Positions 1-8,588 are shown, counted from the first letter of the stretch. The stretch is 45,573 nt of DNA from Caryophanales bacterium UBA2450 (GCA_002342545.1 DDQE01000048.1:1-45573); one strand, 5' to 3'. Numbers and translations: made by a program. The notes: generated from the letters alone by a model not told the origin.

Positions 1-32
1 TGGTCGAATTCTATAATACAAGGTTTATATTT

Positions 33-590
33 ATGGTTAACGTTACAGAATTAAGACCTGGCAACTATTTCATTGAAGAAGGCAATATCTATCAAGTTTT
101 AGATATTTTACTTAACAAAACCGCAATGAGAAAAATGGTTGCGAAAGTCAAAGTGAAAAACCTCCGTTCAGGCGCTGTTACTGAAATGGCACGTAATAGT
201 GGATACGGAATTGAAACTATCAGATTAGAAAAAAGACAAATGCAGTATCTTTATGATACTGGAGATGCCCTTTGCTTCATGGATCAAGAAACATATGAAC
301 AAATTGAAATTTCTAAAGATAGATTAAAATGGGAAATTCAATTCTTGAAAGGCGAAGAAATCGTCGAAATTACTTCTTATGAAGGTGAAGTGCTTGGTAT
401 CAACTTACCAGCAAAAGTTGCTTTAAAAATCACACACTGCGAACCAGCCATTAGAGGTGATACAGTTAACAAAGCAATGAAAGACGCTGAATTAGAAACC
501 GGACTAAAAGTCCGTGTCCCATTATTTATCGAAGAAGGCGAAGTTGTCTTAGTTAGAACTGATAATGGAAACTACGACGGAAGAGCGTAA
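33..590 (+). CDS. efp: Elongation factor P
   Basis: EF-P binds the ribosome between the P and E sites and relieves stalling at proline runs. The 185-residue protein has the usual three-domain length. It has an N-terminal KOW-like domain (about 1-65), a middle OB domain (about 66-128) and the C-terminal OB domain with the family signature near 150-175 (GDTVNKAMKDAELETG). The loop that normally reads KPGKG, carrying the modified lysine or arginine, reads KTAMRKM (residues 29-35), so the tip residue aligns with Met32/Arg33. I recall this KTAMR loop from Mycoplasma EF-P, which supports a Mollicutes link. The start has AAGG at 20-23, nine bases upstream. A TATAAT at 12-17 could be a -10 box, with its -35 outside the window. 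yneF follows after 15 bases. Confidence 0.97.
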   Translation: MVNVTELRPGNYFIEEGNIYQVLDILLNKTAMRKMVAKVKVKNLRSGAVTEMARNSGYGIETIRLEKRQMQYLYDTGDALCFMDQETYEQIEISKDRLKWEIQFLKGEEIVEITSYEGEVLGINLPAKVALKITHCEPAIRGDTVNKAMKDAELETGLKVRVPLFIEEGEVVLVRTDNGNYDGRA

Positions 591-605
591 TTAAGGAGAA
601 CACTT

Positions 606-824
606 ATGTCAACAGGTGGATGGATTGGATTATTAGTCGCTGCAGTTGTCGCCGCTCTTATTGCTGGATTCTTCCTTGCTAGATGGTTCTTTAAAAGACA
701 ACTTGAAAAGAACCCTCCAATCAATGAAGGAATGATCAGAGCCTTATATCAAAGCGTTGGAAGAAAGCCAAGTGAAGCTGATATTCAACGTACAATGGCT
801 GCTGTTAGAAGACAACAAAAATAA
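606..824 (+). CDS. yneF: YneF family (UPF0154) small membrane protein
   Basis: This 72-residue protein has one N-terminal membrane helix (about residues 6-27) followed by a basic cytoplasmic tail. The tail motif KNPPINEGMIRALYQSVGRK matches the UPF0154/YneF family, where KNPPINE followed by a Met-rich helix and GxKPS is the signature. The family's molecular function is not established. A good Shine-Dalgarno (AAGGAG, 593-598) precedes the ATG, and the gene lies 15 bases after efp, so the two are probably cotranscribed. A terminator follows at 851-879. Confidence 0.93.
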   Translation: MSTGGWIGLLVAAVVAALIAGFFLARWFFKRQLEKNPPINEGMIRALYQSVGRKPSEADIQRTMAAVRRQQK

Positions 825-850
825 TTTAACTTATAGGTTAATAATAAAGA

Positions 851-879
851 CGTCGTAAAGCCAAATTACGGCGTTTTTT
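851..879 (+). terminator. Rho-independent terminator of efp-yneF
   Basis: Stem CGTCGTAA (851-858) pairs with TTACGGCG (866-873) with one G-U pair, a seven-base loop, then six T residues. It sits 27 bases after the yneF stop. Confidence 0.85.
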
Positions 880-884
880 ATTGC

Positions 885-969
885 TTCTTGATTCAGAGGC
901 TGCGAAAAACAGTCTCCTTTATCTATAAGGCTATTAAAGTCAATTAAAACGTATTGATGCAATCAAGAA
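885..969. other. Possible folded element in the yneF/plsY gap
   Basis: TTCTTGATT (885-893) is perfectly complementary to AATCAAGAA (961-969). Inside lies a second hairpin, GAGGCTG/CAGTCTC (897-917, one G-U), and a weaker CTTTA...TAAAG pairing. The element lies between two convergent terminators. No ORF is evident. It may be a small structured RNA or only chance pairing; neither the strand nor a function can be assigned. Confidence 0.3.
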
Positions 970-995
970 AAAATCCACATCTGCGTTTGATGTGG
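968..995 (-). terminator. Rho-independent terminator of plsY
   Basis: On the minus strand the stem CCACATC/GATGTGG (989-995 and 975-981) has a seven-base loop and is followed by ATTTTTT. It lies about 60 bases past the plsY stop and faces the efp-yneF terminator. Confidence 0.8.
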
Positions 996-1021
996 AAAAC
1001 TTAATTCACAATATACTATAT

Positions 1022-1050
1022 CTACTAATTTTCTACTAATTATCTACTTA
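1022..1050 (-). repeat. 11-bp-period AATTAGTAG repeat, copy A
   Basis: Read on the minus strand there are two exact AATTAGTAG units (1033-1041 and 1022-1030) plus a diverged TAAGTAG (1044-1050). Their starts are spaced exactly 11 bases. The array begins directly after the plsY stop. Similar two-unit arrays with the same 11-base period occur at 6503, 9882 and 21263. The function is unknown. Confidence 0.6.
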
Positions 1051-1054
1051 TGGA

Positions 1055-1822
1055 TTATTTCATCCAAGTAATTTTTCTTTCTGTGCCCTCTTTAATTCGC
1101 TTTATGTTGGCGCGATGTCTAAAGGTTAAAATTGAAGCAGCAAAAGTAACAACAATTGAGTGGACATAGCCAAATTCCATCATTGTGTAATATCCCGGAA
1201 TCCAGCTATAGGCAAATGGTATTACTCCTGTTAACATTAAGATTGTCCATATCCAAGTTAACGCTGTTGCAATCCAACTAATTGAGATACTTGCGAGAGA
1301 AACCATTTTCTTCCATTTAAGGATAACCAAGAATAAACAAGCTGGAATTACGCCAAATAACCAAGATGAAACAAATCCAAATCCGATAAAGGAGGAAACA
1401 TTTTTGCCTCCTTTAAATCCGGCAAAGATTGGCCAGCAGTGTCCGAAAGTGCAACCAACCATAACCATATAATAAGCAGGCCATTGAACTAAATATGCTG
1501 ATGTATCCGGATTATTTATTTTTGCTGAGACACTTGGAATTAATGGTAAACCGTTATACATTGGGACATTTGTTAAAATTGCCCAAGAGATGATAAAAGG
1601 AGCAATGACTTTTAAGCAATCTAAAACAATACAAAGAACACCGATTTTCTTTCCGAATATTCTACCGACATTTGTGCCGCCTGAATTTCCTGAGCCAAAA
1701 TCACGTGGATCTTTATGGAAAAATAGCTTACCAATCCATATTCCGTTTGGTATAGAACCAAACACATAGCCGATAATTATTAATAAAATTGCTACCAATA
1801 TATTATATAAAATAATATCCAT
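1055..1822 (-). CDS. plsY: Glycerol-3-phosphate acyltransferase PlsY
   Basis: PlsY is an integral membrane enzyme that moves the acyl group from acyl-phosphate to glycerol-3-phosphate, the first step of phospholipid synthesis. The three PlsY motifs are visible: GSIPNG...DPRDFGSGNSGGTNVGR near the N terminus, GHCWPIFAGFKGGKNV in the middle, and RHRANIKRIKEGTE near the C terminus. Several hydrophobic helices separate them. At 255 residues it is longer than the Bacillus protein (about 193), mainly through expanded loops or helices between the motifs. A GAGGG Shine-Dalgarno precedes the ATG. It is divergent from parE, the same plsY-parE-parC neighbourhood as in Bacillus, although there the genes are close together rather than sharing one control region. 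Confidence 0.95.
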   Translation of the reverse strand: MDIILYNILVAILLIIIGYVFGSIPNGIWIGKLFFHKDPRDFGSGNSGGTNVGRIFGKKIGVLCIVLDCLKVIAPFIISWAILTNVPMYNGLPLIPSVSAKINNPDTSAYLVQWPAYYMVMVGCTFGHCWPIFAGFKGGKNVSSFIGFGFVSSWLFGVIPACLFLVILKWKKMVSLASISISWIATALTWIWTILMLTGVIPFAYSWIPGYYTMMEFGYVHSIVVTFAASILTFRHRANIKRIKEGTERKITWMK

Positions 1823-1838
1823 TTTTTACCCTCGTTCT

Positions 1839-1866
1839 ATTTTACTAAATAACTTTAATTTTGCAA
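1839..1866 (-). promoter_or_regulatory. Predicted promoter for plsY
   Basis: On the minus strand TTGCAA (1866-1861), a 16-base spacer and TAAAAT (1844-1839) match a sigma-A-type promoter. This places the start near 1832, about ten bases from the plsY ATG. Confidence 0.5.
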
Positions 1867-1872
1867 CAATTT

Positions 1873-1889
1873 CCGTTTATAATAAACGG
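1873..1889 (+). promoter_or_regulatory. Inverted repeat spanning the likely parE -10 box
   Basis: CCGTTTA and TAAACGG form a perfect 7-base inverted repeat with a 3-base centre. The TATAAT at 1878-1883, the best -10 candidate for parE, lies within it. The matching -35 (TTTAAT, 1854-1859, 18-base spacer) is weak. The repeat could be an operator or a small hairpin in the leader. Confidence 0.4.
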
Positions 1890-1907
1890 CGAAAAGAGAG
1901 ATATAGC

Positions 1908-3848
1908 ATGGCAGAGAGAAATTATACCGCTAATGATATTCAGATTTTACAAGGCCTAGAAGGTGTTAGAAAAAGACCAGCAATGTATATTGGTAGCTCT
2001 AACGCTAGTGGTCTTCATCACCTTGTTTGGGAAGTAGTTGATAACGCTGTTGATGAAGCGTTAAGTGGATATGGAAAAAACATAACCGTTACTTTACACA
2101 AGGATGGAAGCTGTTCCGTTTTAGATGAAGGACGTGGTATTCCAACTGGTATCAATAGAGAAACCGGAAGACCAGGTGTGGAAATTGTTTTTACAGAATT
2201 ACACGCTGGAGGAAAATTTAATTCAGCTGTTTACAAAAGCGCTGGTGGACTTCATGGCGTTGGTGCATCTGTTACTAATGCATTAAGTGAATGGTGTGAT
2301 GTCACCGTTTATCAAAACGGTGAAATACATCATTTGCGTTTTGAAAAAGGTGGACATTTAGTGACTCCTTTAGAAGTTACTGGCAAAACCAATAAGCATG
2401 GAACACTTGTAAGATTTAAACCAGATCCGCTTATCTTCTCTACTGTTGATTTTAAATATGACACAATTTCAAGCCATTTAAGAGAGTCAGCCTTCTTAAT
2501 GAAAGGTGTACGTTTCATCATTGTTGATGAAAGAATTAACGAAAAGCAAGAATTCTTCTATCAAAATGGCTTGGTAGAATACATTAATGTTCTCAATGAA
2601 GATAAAAAAGAAATTATCCCAGTTGTGGAATTTAATGAGGTTGATCCAACTACACAAATTGAAACCGAAATCGCTCTTCAATATTGCTACGAAGACTATA
2701 ACGAAACCATCTATTCCTACGTTAATAATGTCAAAACTGGAGATGGTGGAACCCACGAATCAGGCTTTAGAACTGGTATTACTCGTGCAGTTAATGACTT
2801 TGCCGAAGCGCAAGGATTACTTAAAGGTAAAAAACTTGAAGGTAGCGATATTAGAGAAGGCTTAACCGCAATTATTTCCTTAAAAATTCCAGAAGAATTG
2901 CTTGAATTTGAAGGACAAACAAAAGGTAAATTAGGTACTCCAGTTGCGGCTCCAGTTGTCTCAAGTTTAATTTATAATAAGTTTACTTATTATCTTACTG
3001 AAAATAAAGAAAATGCGATGCGCATTATTAAAAAATGTGTAGATAGTCAGCAAGCTAGAATTGCAGCTAGAAAAGCAAAAGATGAAGCTCGTAGTAGTAA
3101 AAAAGCCAAACAAGAAGTCATTCTCTCTGATAAATTGACTCCTGCTCAATCTAAAGACTACATGAAAAACGAACTCTTTATCGTTGAAGGTGATTCCGCT
3201 GGTGGAACTGCTAAGAAAGGTAGAGATCGTTTGCATCAGGCAATATTACCACTTCGTGGTAAACCTTTAAACACTGATTCTATTGCTTTAGATAAATTGG
3301 TACACAATGAAGAAATTGCAACTATTATCAACACAATCGGTGCCGGATTTGGTCAAACTTTTGATGTTAATGACATTAGATACGGAAAAATCATCATTAT
3401 GACTGATGCTGATACCGATGGTGCACATATTCAAACGTTATTATTAACGTTCTTCTATCATTACATGAGAACTCTTATAACTACTGGACACGTCTATATC
3501 GCTGTTCCACCTTTATATAGAGTTGCCCGAGAAGAAAATAAAAAACTTATCCAAGAATATGCTTGGGATGATGCAGGTCTTGAAGCCGCCAAAAAGAAAG
3601 TTGGTGGTGGCTCTCAAGCAAAGATTACAAGATATAAAGGTCTTGGCGAAATGGACGCAATCCAACTAAAAGAAACCACAATGGATCCAAAAACTAGACT
3701 CTTAATTCAAGTTGATATTAACGACCCATTCTTAGTGGAAAAACGTGTGAACGTTTTAATGGGAAAAGATGCTTCCCTTAGAAGAAAATGGGTTGAAGAA
3801 AACGTTGATTTTACCAATGTTGATACATTCTTAAAGGAGGCGAAGTAA
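1908..3848 (+). CDS. parE: DNA topoisomerase IV subunit B (ParE)
   Basis: ParE is the ATPase subunit of topoisomerase IV, which decatenates daughter chromosomes. The GHKL ATP site is complete: Glu42 and Asn46 in WEVVDNAVDE, DEGRGIP at 73-79, and GGLHGVGAS at 113-121. The transducer domain follows, then the TOPRIM motifs EGDSAGG (about 427-433) and DADTDG (about 503-508). I call ParE rather than GyrB because of GGLHGVGAS (GyrB usually has GVGVS), the adjacent plsY, and the ParC-like partner. The length of 646 is normal. The end of the gene carries the AAAGGAGG ribosome site for parC. Confidence 0.93.
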   Translation: MAERNYTANDIQILQGLEGVRKRPAMYIGSSNASGLHHLVWEVVDNAVDEALSGYGKNITVTLHKDGSCSVLDEGRGIPTGINRETGRPGVEIVFTELHAGGKFNSAVYKSAGGLHGVGASVTNALSEWCDVTVYQNGEIHHLRFEKGGHLVTPLEVTGKTNKHGTLVRFKPDPLIFSTVDFKYDTISSHLRESAFLMKGVRFIIVDERINEKQEFFYQNGLVEYINVLNEDKKEIIPVVEFNEVDPTTQIETEIALQYCYEDYNETIYSYVNNVKTGDGGTHESGFRTGITRAVNDFAEAQGLLKGKKLEGSDIREGLTAIISLKIPEELLEFEGQTKGKLGTPVAAPVVSSLIYNKFTYYLTENKENAMRIIKKCVDSQQARIAARKAKDEARSSKKAKQEVILSDKLTPAQSKDYMKNELFIVEGDSAGGTAKKGRDRLHQAILPLRGKPLNTDSIALDKLVHNEEIATIINTIGAGFGQTFDVNDIRYGKIIIMTDADTDGAHIQTLLLTFFYHYMRTLITTGHVYIAVPPLYRVAREENKKLIQEYAWDDAGLEAAKKKVGGGSQAKITRYKGLGEMDAIQLKETTMDPKTRLLIQVDINDPFLVEKRVNVLMGKDASLRRKWVEENVDFTNVDTFLKEAK

Positions 3849-3849
3849 T

Positions 3850-6465
3850 ATGGCGAAAAAACCTGAAGTAGTCGAAGAAAAAATCGTCGAGAATATTTCT
3901 GTTGAACCTCTTGAAGATGTAATGGGTGACCGTTATGCTACCTATGCAAAATATGTCATTCAAGATCGTGCTATCCCTGATGTTAGAGATGGATTAAAAC
4001 CTGTTCAAAGAAGGATTATTTTCTCTATGTATAAAAGTGGAAACACTTTTAATAAGCCAACAAAAAAATGTGCTCACACTGTTGGTGCAGTTATGGGTAC
4101 TTATCACCCACATGGTGACACTTCAATTTATGAAGCTTTAGCCAGAATGAGTCAGGATTGGAAAGTTAGATATCCATTAATCGACTTCCAAGGTAATAAT
4201 GGCTCTATCGATGGTGATTCACCTGCTGCTTATCGTTACACTGAATCTAGATTAAGCGAATTATCTAACGAGTTGATTGCTGATATCGAAAAGAAAACTG
4301 TGGATATGCAATTTAATTTTGATGACACAGAATTAGAACCAACTGTATTACCATCTAGATTCCCAAACCTATTTGTTAATGGTACTGAAGGTATTGCAGT
4401 TGCTTTGGCAACTGAAATCCCACCTCATAACCTTAGAGAAATGATAGAAGCAACTATTTATCGTATTGGTCATAAAACCGCAACTGTTGAAGATTTAATG
4501 CAATTTGTTAAAGGTCCGGATTTCCCAACTGGTGGTTTTATTTATGATTCTCCAGGACTTCAACAAATGTATTTAACTGGTAGAGGAAGAATTGAAATTG
4601 CTGGAAAAGCTGAAATTGTAGAAAAAAAGGATATCAATCAAATAATTATCACAGAAGTGCCTTATAAAGTGGTGAAAATTCAGCTTGTCTATGAAATAGA
4701 CAAAATTAGGCATTCAAAAGCGATTGACGGCATTATCGAAGTTAGAGATGAGTCTGATTATAAAGGAATCAGAATCGCTGTCGATATTAAAAAGAACGCA
4801 AAAGCAGATCTTATTCTTCAATATTTAATGAAGAAAACCAATCTTCAAACTGGCTATACCGCTAATATGGTGGCTATTGTTGATGGTAGACCAAAAACTC
4901 TTTCGTTACTCGATTATATTGATGCTTATATTGCACATCAAATTGATGTTGTTACTAGAAAAAGCAAGTTTGATTTAGATAAATATTCAAGTCGTTTACA
5001 TATTGTTAACGGACTTATTTTAGCTTCGCTAAACATTAATGAAGTTGTTGATATTATCCGTAAGAGTAAAGACAAAAATGATTCTAAAGTGAATTTAATG
5101 AATCGTTTTAGCTTATCTAACGAACAAGCAGAAGCTATTGTTACCATGCCTTTATATAAGTTAAGTCACACTGATGAACTTATTTTAGAAAAAGAAAAGG
5201 CAGATTTAGAAAAATCTATTGCTGATTTAAAAGAAATTCTTGATGATCCAAATAAACTCAACAAAGTAATTATTAAAGATTTAAAAAATCTTTCAAACAA
5301 ATATGGAGATGATAGAAGAACTCAAATAATTGAAAAAGGTGAGACTAAAGAAATTGATAAACGTGATCTCATCGCTAAAGAAGAAGTTATGGTTGCTGTC
5401 AGCTATGATGGCTATTTAAAACGTAGCTCAATTCGAAGCTTCTCTAGTAGCAATGGAGAACTCCCTGGTTTAAAAGATGGAGACATGCTGGTTGGTAGTG
5501 GAAAAGCTTTAACAACAGATTATCTGATTTGTTTTACAAATCAAGGCAATTATGCCTCTGTACCAGTTCATTCTTTAACTGATGCAAAATGGAAAGATGA
5601 AGGTACACATATTAATGAATTTACTACTCTTGCTAGTGGCGAAAAAATTATTAAAGTCATGGCAATTAGCGAATTAAGAAATGACTTATATTTAGTCATC
5701 TTGACTAAATTTGGTCAAATTAAACGTATGGCTCTTTCTAATATTGATGTCATTAAGCATTCGCGTCCAGTCAAATGTATGAAACTCCTTCCAAATGATT
5801 CTATTGCTGGAATCCAATTAGTAACAGGGGATAGCGATTTATTAGTTATAACTAATAATGGTAATTGTTCATTCTTCAATGAAAATGAATTATCGATTCT
5901 TGGAAATAAAGCTGGTGGAGTGAAATCTATCTCTGGATTAGGAAATAATCAAATGGTGGGTTTACTAGCCTTTGAAAAGGAAGAAAAGTCCAAAATTATA
6001 TTATTTACTAATAAAGGACACATGCGCGTTACAGACATTTCCAAATTCTTTAAAACAAATAGATTAGGGAAAGTGCAATCCATCATGCAATCATTTAAAG
6101 GTGATCCACATAGTATTGTTAGTGCCTTTAAAGCAAAAAGAGATGAAAGTTTAAATATAAATTTATATTTAAATGATAGAACTAATAAAATTATTACAGT
6201 GGATGATTTAAGAAACACCGAAGCTCAATACGCTAAAAAGAATATTGACGAGATTACAGCAAAGCAACATATTGCCTTTGTATTTGATCCAGAAGTAGTT
6301 GTTGTTAATAAAGATATTATTTCTCATCCTGTACCAGTTAAAGAGGTAAAGGAAGATGAAAATACCGAAGCTGAAGTTATTGAAACAGCGGAAGTCGAAG
6401 ACAATAAGCAAGATAAAGAAGAAGTGAACTTCGAACAAATCTCGATATTCGATGATTTAGATTAA
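3850..6465 (+). CDS. parC: DNA topoisomerase IV subunit A (ParC)
   Basis: This is the DNA cleavage subunit of topoisomerase IV. The catalytic Tyr130 lies in AAYRYTESR, and the quinolone-resistance region is typical (HPHGDTSIYEALARMSQDW). The C-terminal beta-pinwheel repeats run from about residue 500 to 800. The GyrA box QRRGGKG is not intact (the best match is NRLGKVQSI), as expected for ParC. An acidic tail of about 50 residues rich in Glu, Val and Asp ends in FEQISIFDDLD. The final ISIFDD segment resembles a short linear docking motif of the clamp-binding kind (inference). The start is one base after the parE stop, so the subunits are coexpressed. Confidence 0.93.
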   Translation: MAKKPEVVEEKIVENISVEPLEDVMGDRYATYAKYVIQDRAIPDVRDGLKPVQRRIIFSMYKSGNTFNKPTKKCAHTVGAVMGTYHPHGDTSIYEALARMSQDWKVRYPLIDFQGNNGSIDGDSPAAYRYTESRLSELSNELIADIEKKTVDMQFNFDDTELEPTVLPSRFPNLFVNGTEGIAVALATEIPPHNLREMIEATIYRIGHKTATVEDLMQFVKGPDFPTGGFIYDSPGLQQMYLTGRGRIEIAGKAEIVEKKDINQIIITEVPYKVVKIQLVYEIDKIRHSKAIDGIIEVRDESDYKGIRIAVDIKKNAKADLILQYLMKKTNLQTGYTANMVAIVDGRPKTLSLLDYIDAYIAHQIDVVTRKSKFDLDKYSSRLHIVNGLILASLNINEVVDIIRKSKDKNDSKVNLMNRFSLSNEQAEAIVTMPLYKLSHTDELILEKEKADLEKSIADLKEILDDPNKLNKVIIKDLKNLSNKYGDDRRTQIIEKGETKEIDKRDLIAKEEVMVAVSYDGYLKRSSIRSFSSSNGELPGLKDGDMLVGSGKALTTDYLICFTNQGNYASVPVHSLTDAKWKDEGTHINEFTTLASGEKIIKVMAISELRNDLYLVILTKFGQIKRMALSNIDVIKHSRPVKCMKLLPNDSIAGIQLVTGDSDLLVITNNGNCSFFNENELSILGNKAGGVKSISGLGNNQMVGLLAFEKEEKSKIILFTNKGHMRVTDISKFFKTNRLGKVQSIMQSFKGDPHSIVSAFKAKRDESLNINLYLNDRTNKIITVDDLRNTEAQYAKKNIDEITAKQHIAFVFDPEVVVVNKDIISHPVPVKEVKEDENTEAEVIETAEVEDNKQDKEEVNFEQISIFDDLD

Positions 6466-6502
6466 ATATAACATAGTTATATATAATAATAAAATAGTTA
6501 GA

Positions 6503-6521
6503 AATTAGTAGTTAATTAGTA
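6503..6521 (+). repeat. 11-bp-period AATTAGTAG repeat, copy B
   Basis: AATTAGTAG at 6503-6511 is followed by AATTAGTA at 6514-6521, an 11-base period. It lies 38 bases after the parC stop in the sense orientation. About 35 bases further on is AATGTGGATT, a sequence also found beyond copies A and C. Confidence 0.6.
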
Positions 6522-6577
6522 TATATTAATTGACTACTTTTTCTTTTAAAAGAAATGTGGATTGTGCGATTTTTTAT

Positions 6578-6603
6578 AAAAGTCTATTTTTATAAGACTT
6601 TTT
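6578..6603 (+). terminator. Rho-independent terminator of parE-parC
   Basis: AAAAGTCT (6578-6585) pairs with AGACTTTT (6595-6602) over a nine-base loop. The U tract is supplied by the stem end and the following T. It lies between parC and yqeG. Confidence 0.65.
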
Positions 6604-6630
6604 CGTATAAACTATTTATTGAGGTTTTCA

Positions 6631-7152
6631 ATGTTTAAAAAATTCATTCCGTATGCTCACGCTAAATCGATTTACGAGATAGATCCTGAGTTCTTTGTGC
6701 GTAATGGTGTTAAAACTTTGTTTGTGGATTTAGATAATACACTCGATAGTTATAAGTCTAGAGAGCCAAAAGAACATACGATTGATTACATTAATAAATT
6801 GAAGTCTGCTGGCATAGAACCAGTTATCATATCGAATAATAAACCTCATCGTGTATGTGGCTTTGCAGACAAAGCGTGCATTGAATATTTAGCTAGCGCC
6901 CATAAGCCCGGTGCGAAAAGAATTAAACAAGAAATAGCAAGACGTGGTAGAACTAATGACGAAGTTATGCTGGTCGGTGATCAGATGATGACGGATGTAT
7001 TAGCTGCTTACAAAGCTAAGATTCGAGTTGTCCTAACTGAAAAAGTTGTCAAAGAAGATCAATGGACAACACACATTAATAGGCTATTTGATAGACCTAT
7101 TAGAAGATATCATCGTAAAAGAGGCAATCTAAAAGATTGGAGGAACATATAA
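6631..7152 (+). CDS. yqeG: YqeG family HAD phosphatase
   Basis: A 173-residue HAD-superfamily hydrolase of subfamily IIIA. Motif I is DLDNTL (33-38, nucleophile Asp33), motif II is ISNN, motif III is the Lys in HKPGAKR, and motif IV is GDQMMTDV. The physiological substrate of YqeG in Bacillota is uncertain. I use the ATG at 6631 because TGAGG lies six bases upstream; a longer reading from the TTG at 6619 would have no ribosome site. It leads the conserved yqeG-yqeH-yhbY-nadD-yqeK cluster, which is missing the aroE gene found there in Bacillus. Confidence 0.93.
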   Translation: MFKKFIPYAHAKSIYEIDPEFFVRNGVKTLFVDLDNTLDSYKSREPKEHTIDYINKLKSAGIEPVIISNNKPHRVCGFADKACIEYLASAHKPGAKRIKQEIARRGRTNDEVMLVGDQMMTDVLAAYKAKIRVVLTEKVVKEDQWTTHINRLFDRPIRRYHRKRGNLKDWRNI

Positions 7153-7153
7153 T

Positions 7154-8290
7154 ATGGCAAATGCAAGAAGAGTAATTAGATGTCAAAGTTGTGGAGCAAT
7201 TCTCCAAACTGAATCTAAAAGTAAACCTGGCTTTATTTCTAAAGCCGTTATTGAAAGTGGAGTTCCAAGAATTCCATACTGTAACATATGTTACGAAAAG
7301 ATGATTGCCCTCAATAGTAGTTCCCTTGATCATGAAACTGATAAGGATATTTTAAGAATCCTTAAAGATGCGGTTGCTACAGACTCTTTAATTGTTTGGA
7401 TGGTTGATTTATTTACCTTTAATGGAACATTAAATCCTGATGTCGTTAAGCGCGTTAAGAAATTAGATGTTGTTGTTATTGGCTCTAAAAGAGACTTAAT
7501 GCCATCTGCTGCAACTGATGAAATGCTTATTAGATATATCGATGAAAGATTTGCTGATGTAGGTATTAACCCAATTAGCATTGATCTTATTGGTAGTGAA
7601 GATTCTCTTGATATTAAAGATAAACTTACAAAACTCGGAGAATTAAGAAAAGGCAGAGATGTCTACTTAATTGGCGAACTTAATAGTGGAAAGACAACAT
7701 TTGTTAATAAAATGTTGAAAGACTATAAAAACAACACTAGATGGCAAATTAAATCAGAATTATATCCTGGAACAAATTCTAATGTATTAGAAATTCCTTT
7801 AACCAATTCTTCGTTCTTCTATGAACTTCCGGATTTAAGCAATAACACTTCGGTGTTTTCGCATGTTGAAGCTAGCGTACAAAGAATTATTACTCCAAAG
7901 AAAGAAGTTGCTTTCAGTAGAAGATTCATAGGAGCAGGATCGTCAATTGTCGTTGGTAATTTAGCGTGCTTCTCTATCATCCGTGGACATCACACATCTG
8001 TTCGTGTGTTTACAGGTGAAAAGGTTGAATTCAAAGTTATCGACACAAACAAAATTGATGATTTCCTTGCAAACAACTTAAAGAAGAAATTTTTAAAACC
8101 AGTATCTGAAAGATATACATCTTTTAGAGATTACGATATGTTTGAATATGATTTAGAATCAGATGATTTAAGACACGATATTTCTGTTGAAGGATTATGC
8201 TGGTTCTCAATTAAAGGTAAAGGCCAAACAATCCGCATCCTTTTACCAAAAGGTGTTGCTGTTAAAGAATCTTTATCAAAGATTAGGTAA
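7154..8290 (+). CDS. yqeH: Ribosome biogenesis GTPase YqeH
   Basis: YqeH is a circularly permuted GTPase needed for 30S subunit assembly. The N terminus has the four-cysteine zinc site (CQSCG, about 30 residues, CNIC). In permuted order there follow a G4-like GSKRDLMP, a G5 region, the P-loop GELNSGKT, a G2 segment with PGTNSN, and a G3 position reading FYELPDLSN. G4 (usually NKxD) has Ser for Asn, and G3 (usually DTPG) has lost the glycine. Nucleotide binding or hydrolysis may therefore differ from the Bacillus enzyme. The 378-residue length is normal. GGAGG lies 11 bases upstream, and the gene starts one base after yqeG. Confidence 0.93.
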   Translation: MANARRVIRCQSCGAILQTESKSKPGFISKAVIESGVPRIPYCNICYEKMIALNSSSLDHETDKDILRILKDAVATDSLIVWMVDLFTFNGTLNPDVVKRVKKLDVVVIGSKRDLMPSAATDEMLIRYIDERFADVGINPISIDLIGSEDSLDIKDKLTKLGELRKGRDVYLIGELNSGKTTFVNKMLKDYKNNTRWQIKSELYPGTNSNVLEIPLTNSSFFYELPDLSNNTSVFSHVEASVQRIITPKKEVAFSRRFIGAGSSIVVGNLACFSIIRGHHTSVRVFTGEKVEFKVIDTNKIDDFLANNLKKKFLKPVSERYTSFRDYDMFEYDLESDDLRHDISVEGLCWFSIKGKGQTIRILLPKGVAVKESLSKIR

Positions 8291-8294
8291 GTAA

Positions 8295-8588
8295 ATGTTA
8301 ACTCAAAATCAAAAGAAGCAATTAAAGACTTTAATTGTTCAAGATAAGACAAAATATCAAATTGGAAAAAGCGAGGTCACAAACGCTCTTTTAGACATGT
8401 TAGATAAGGCTTTGACTGCTAGAGAACTTATCAAAGTTGAAGTTTTAAAATCTGCGACTACTCCAATCATGGAATTAACTCTTGATTTATCAAGCAAGTT
8501 ACATGCTGAAGTTGTTCAAGTTGTTGGAAGAGTAATAGTGCTATATCGCAAAAATAAAGAAAATCCAAAAATCAAACTTTGCAAATAA
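8295..8588 (+). CDS. yhbY: YhbY family RNA-binding protein (CRM domain)
   Basis: A 97-residue single CRM domain protein associated with pre-50S particles. The start LTQNQKKQLKTL, the IGKSEVTNAL segment, and the end VVQVVGRVIVLYRKNKENP (the GxxxVLYR signature) match YhbY/YqeI. Its GxxG-type loop is weak. It starts four bases after yqeH and two bases before nadD, so translation is tightly linked within the ribosome-assembly operon. Confidence 0.93.
   Translation: MLTQNQKKQLKTLIVQDKTKYQIGKSEVTNALLDMLDKALTARELIKVEVLKSATTPIMELTLDLSSKLHAEVVQVVGRVIVLYRKNKENPKIKLCK

Noticed and set aside
2330..3236. Antisense and out-of-frame ORFs within parE and other long genes
   Set aside because: They are shadows of strongly supported coding frames with no ribosome sites or recognisable domains.
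1908..6465. Gyrase subunits gyrB-gyrA
   Set aside because: The A subunit lacks an intact QRRGGKG GyrA box, the B subunit has GVGAS, and plsY is the neighbour; ParE-ParC fits better.
6619..6630. TTG start extending yqeG by four codons
   Set aside because: TGAGG sits correctly for the ATG at 6631, and it would lie inside the coding sequence of the longer form.
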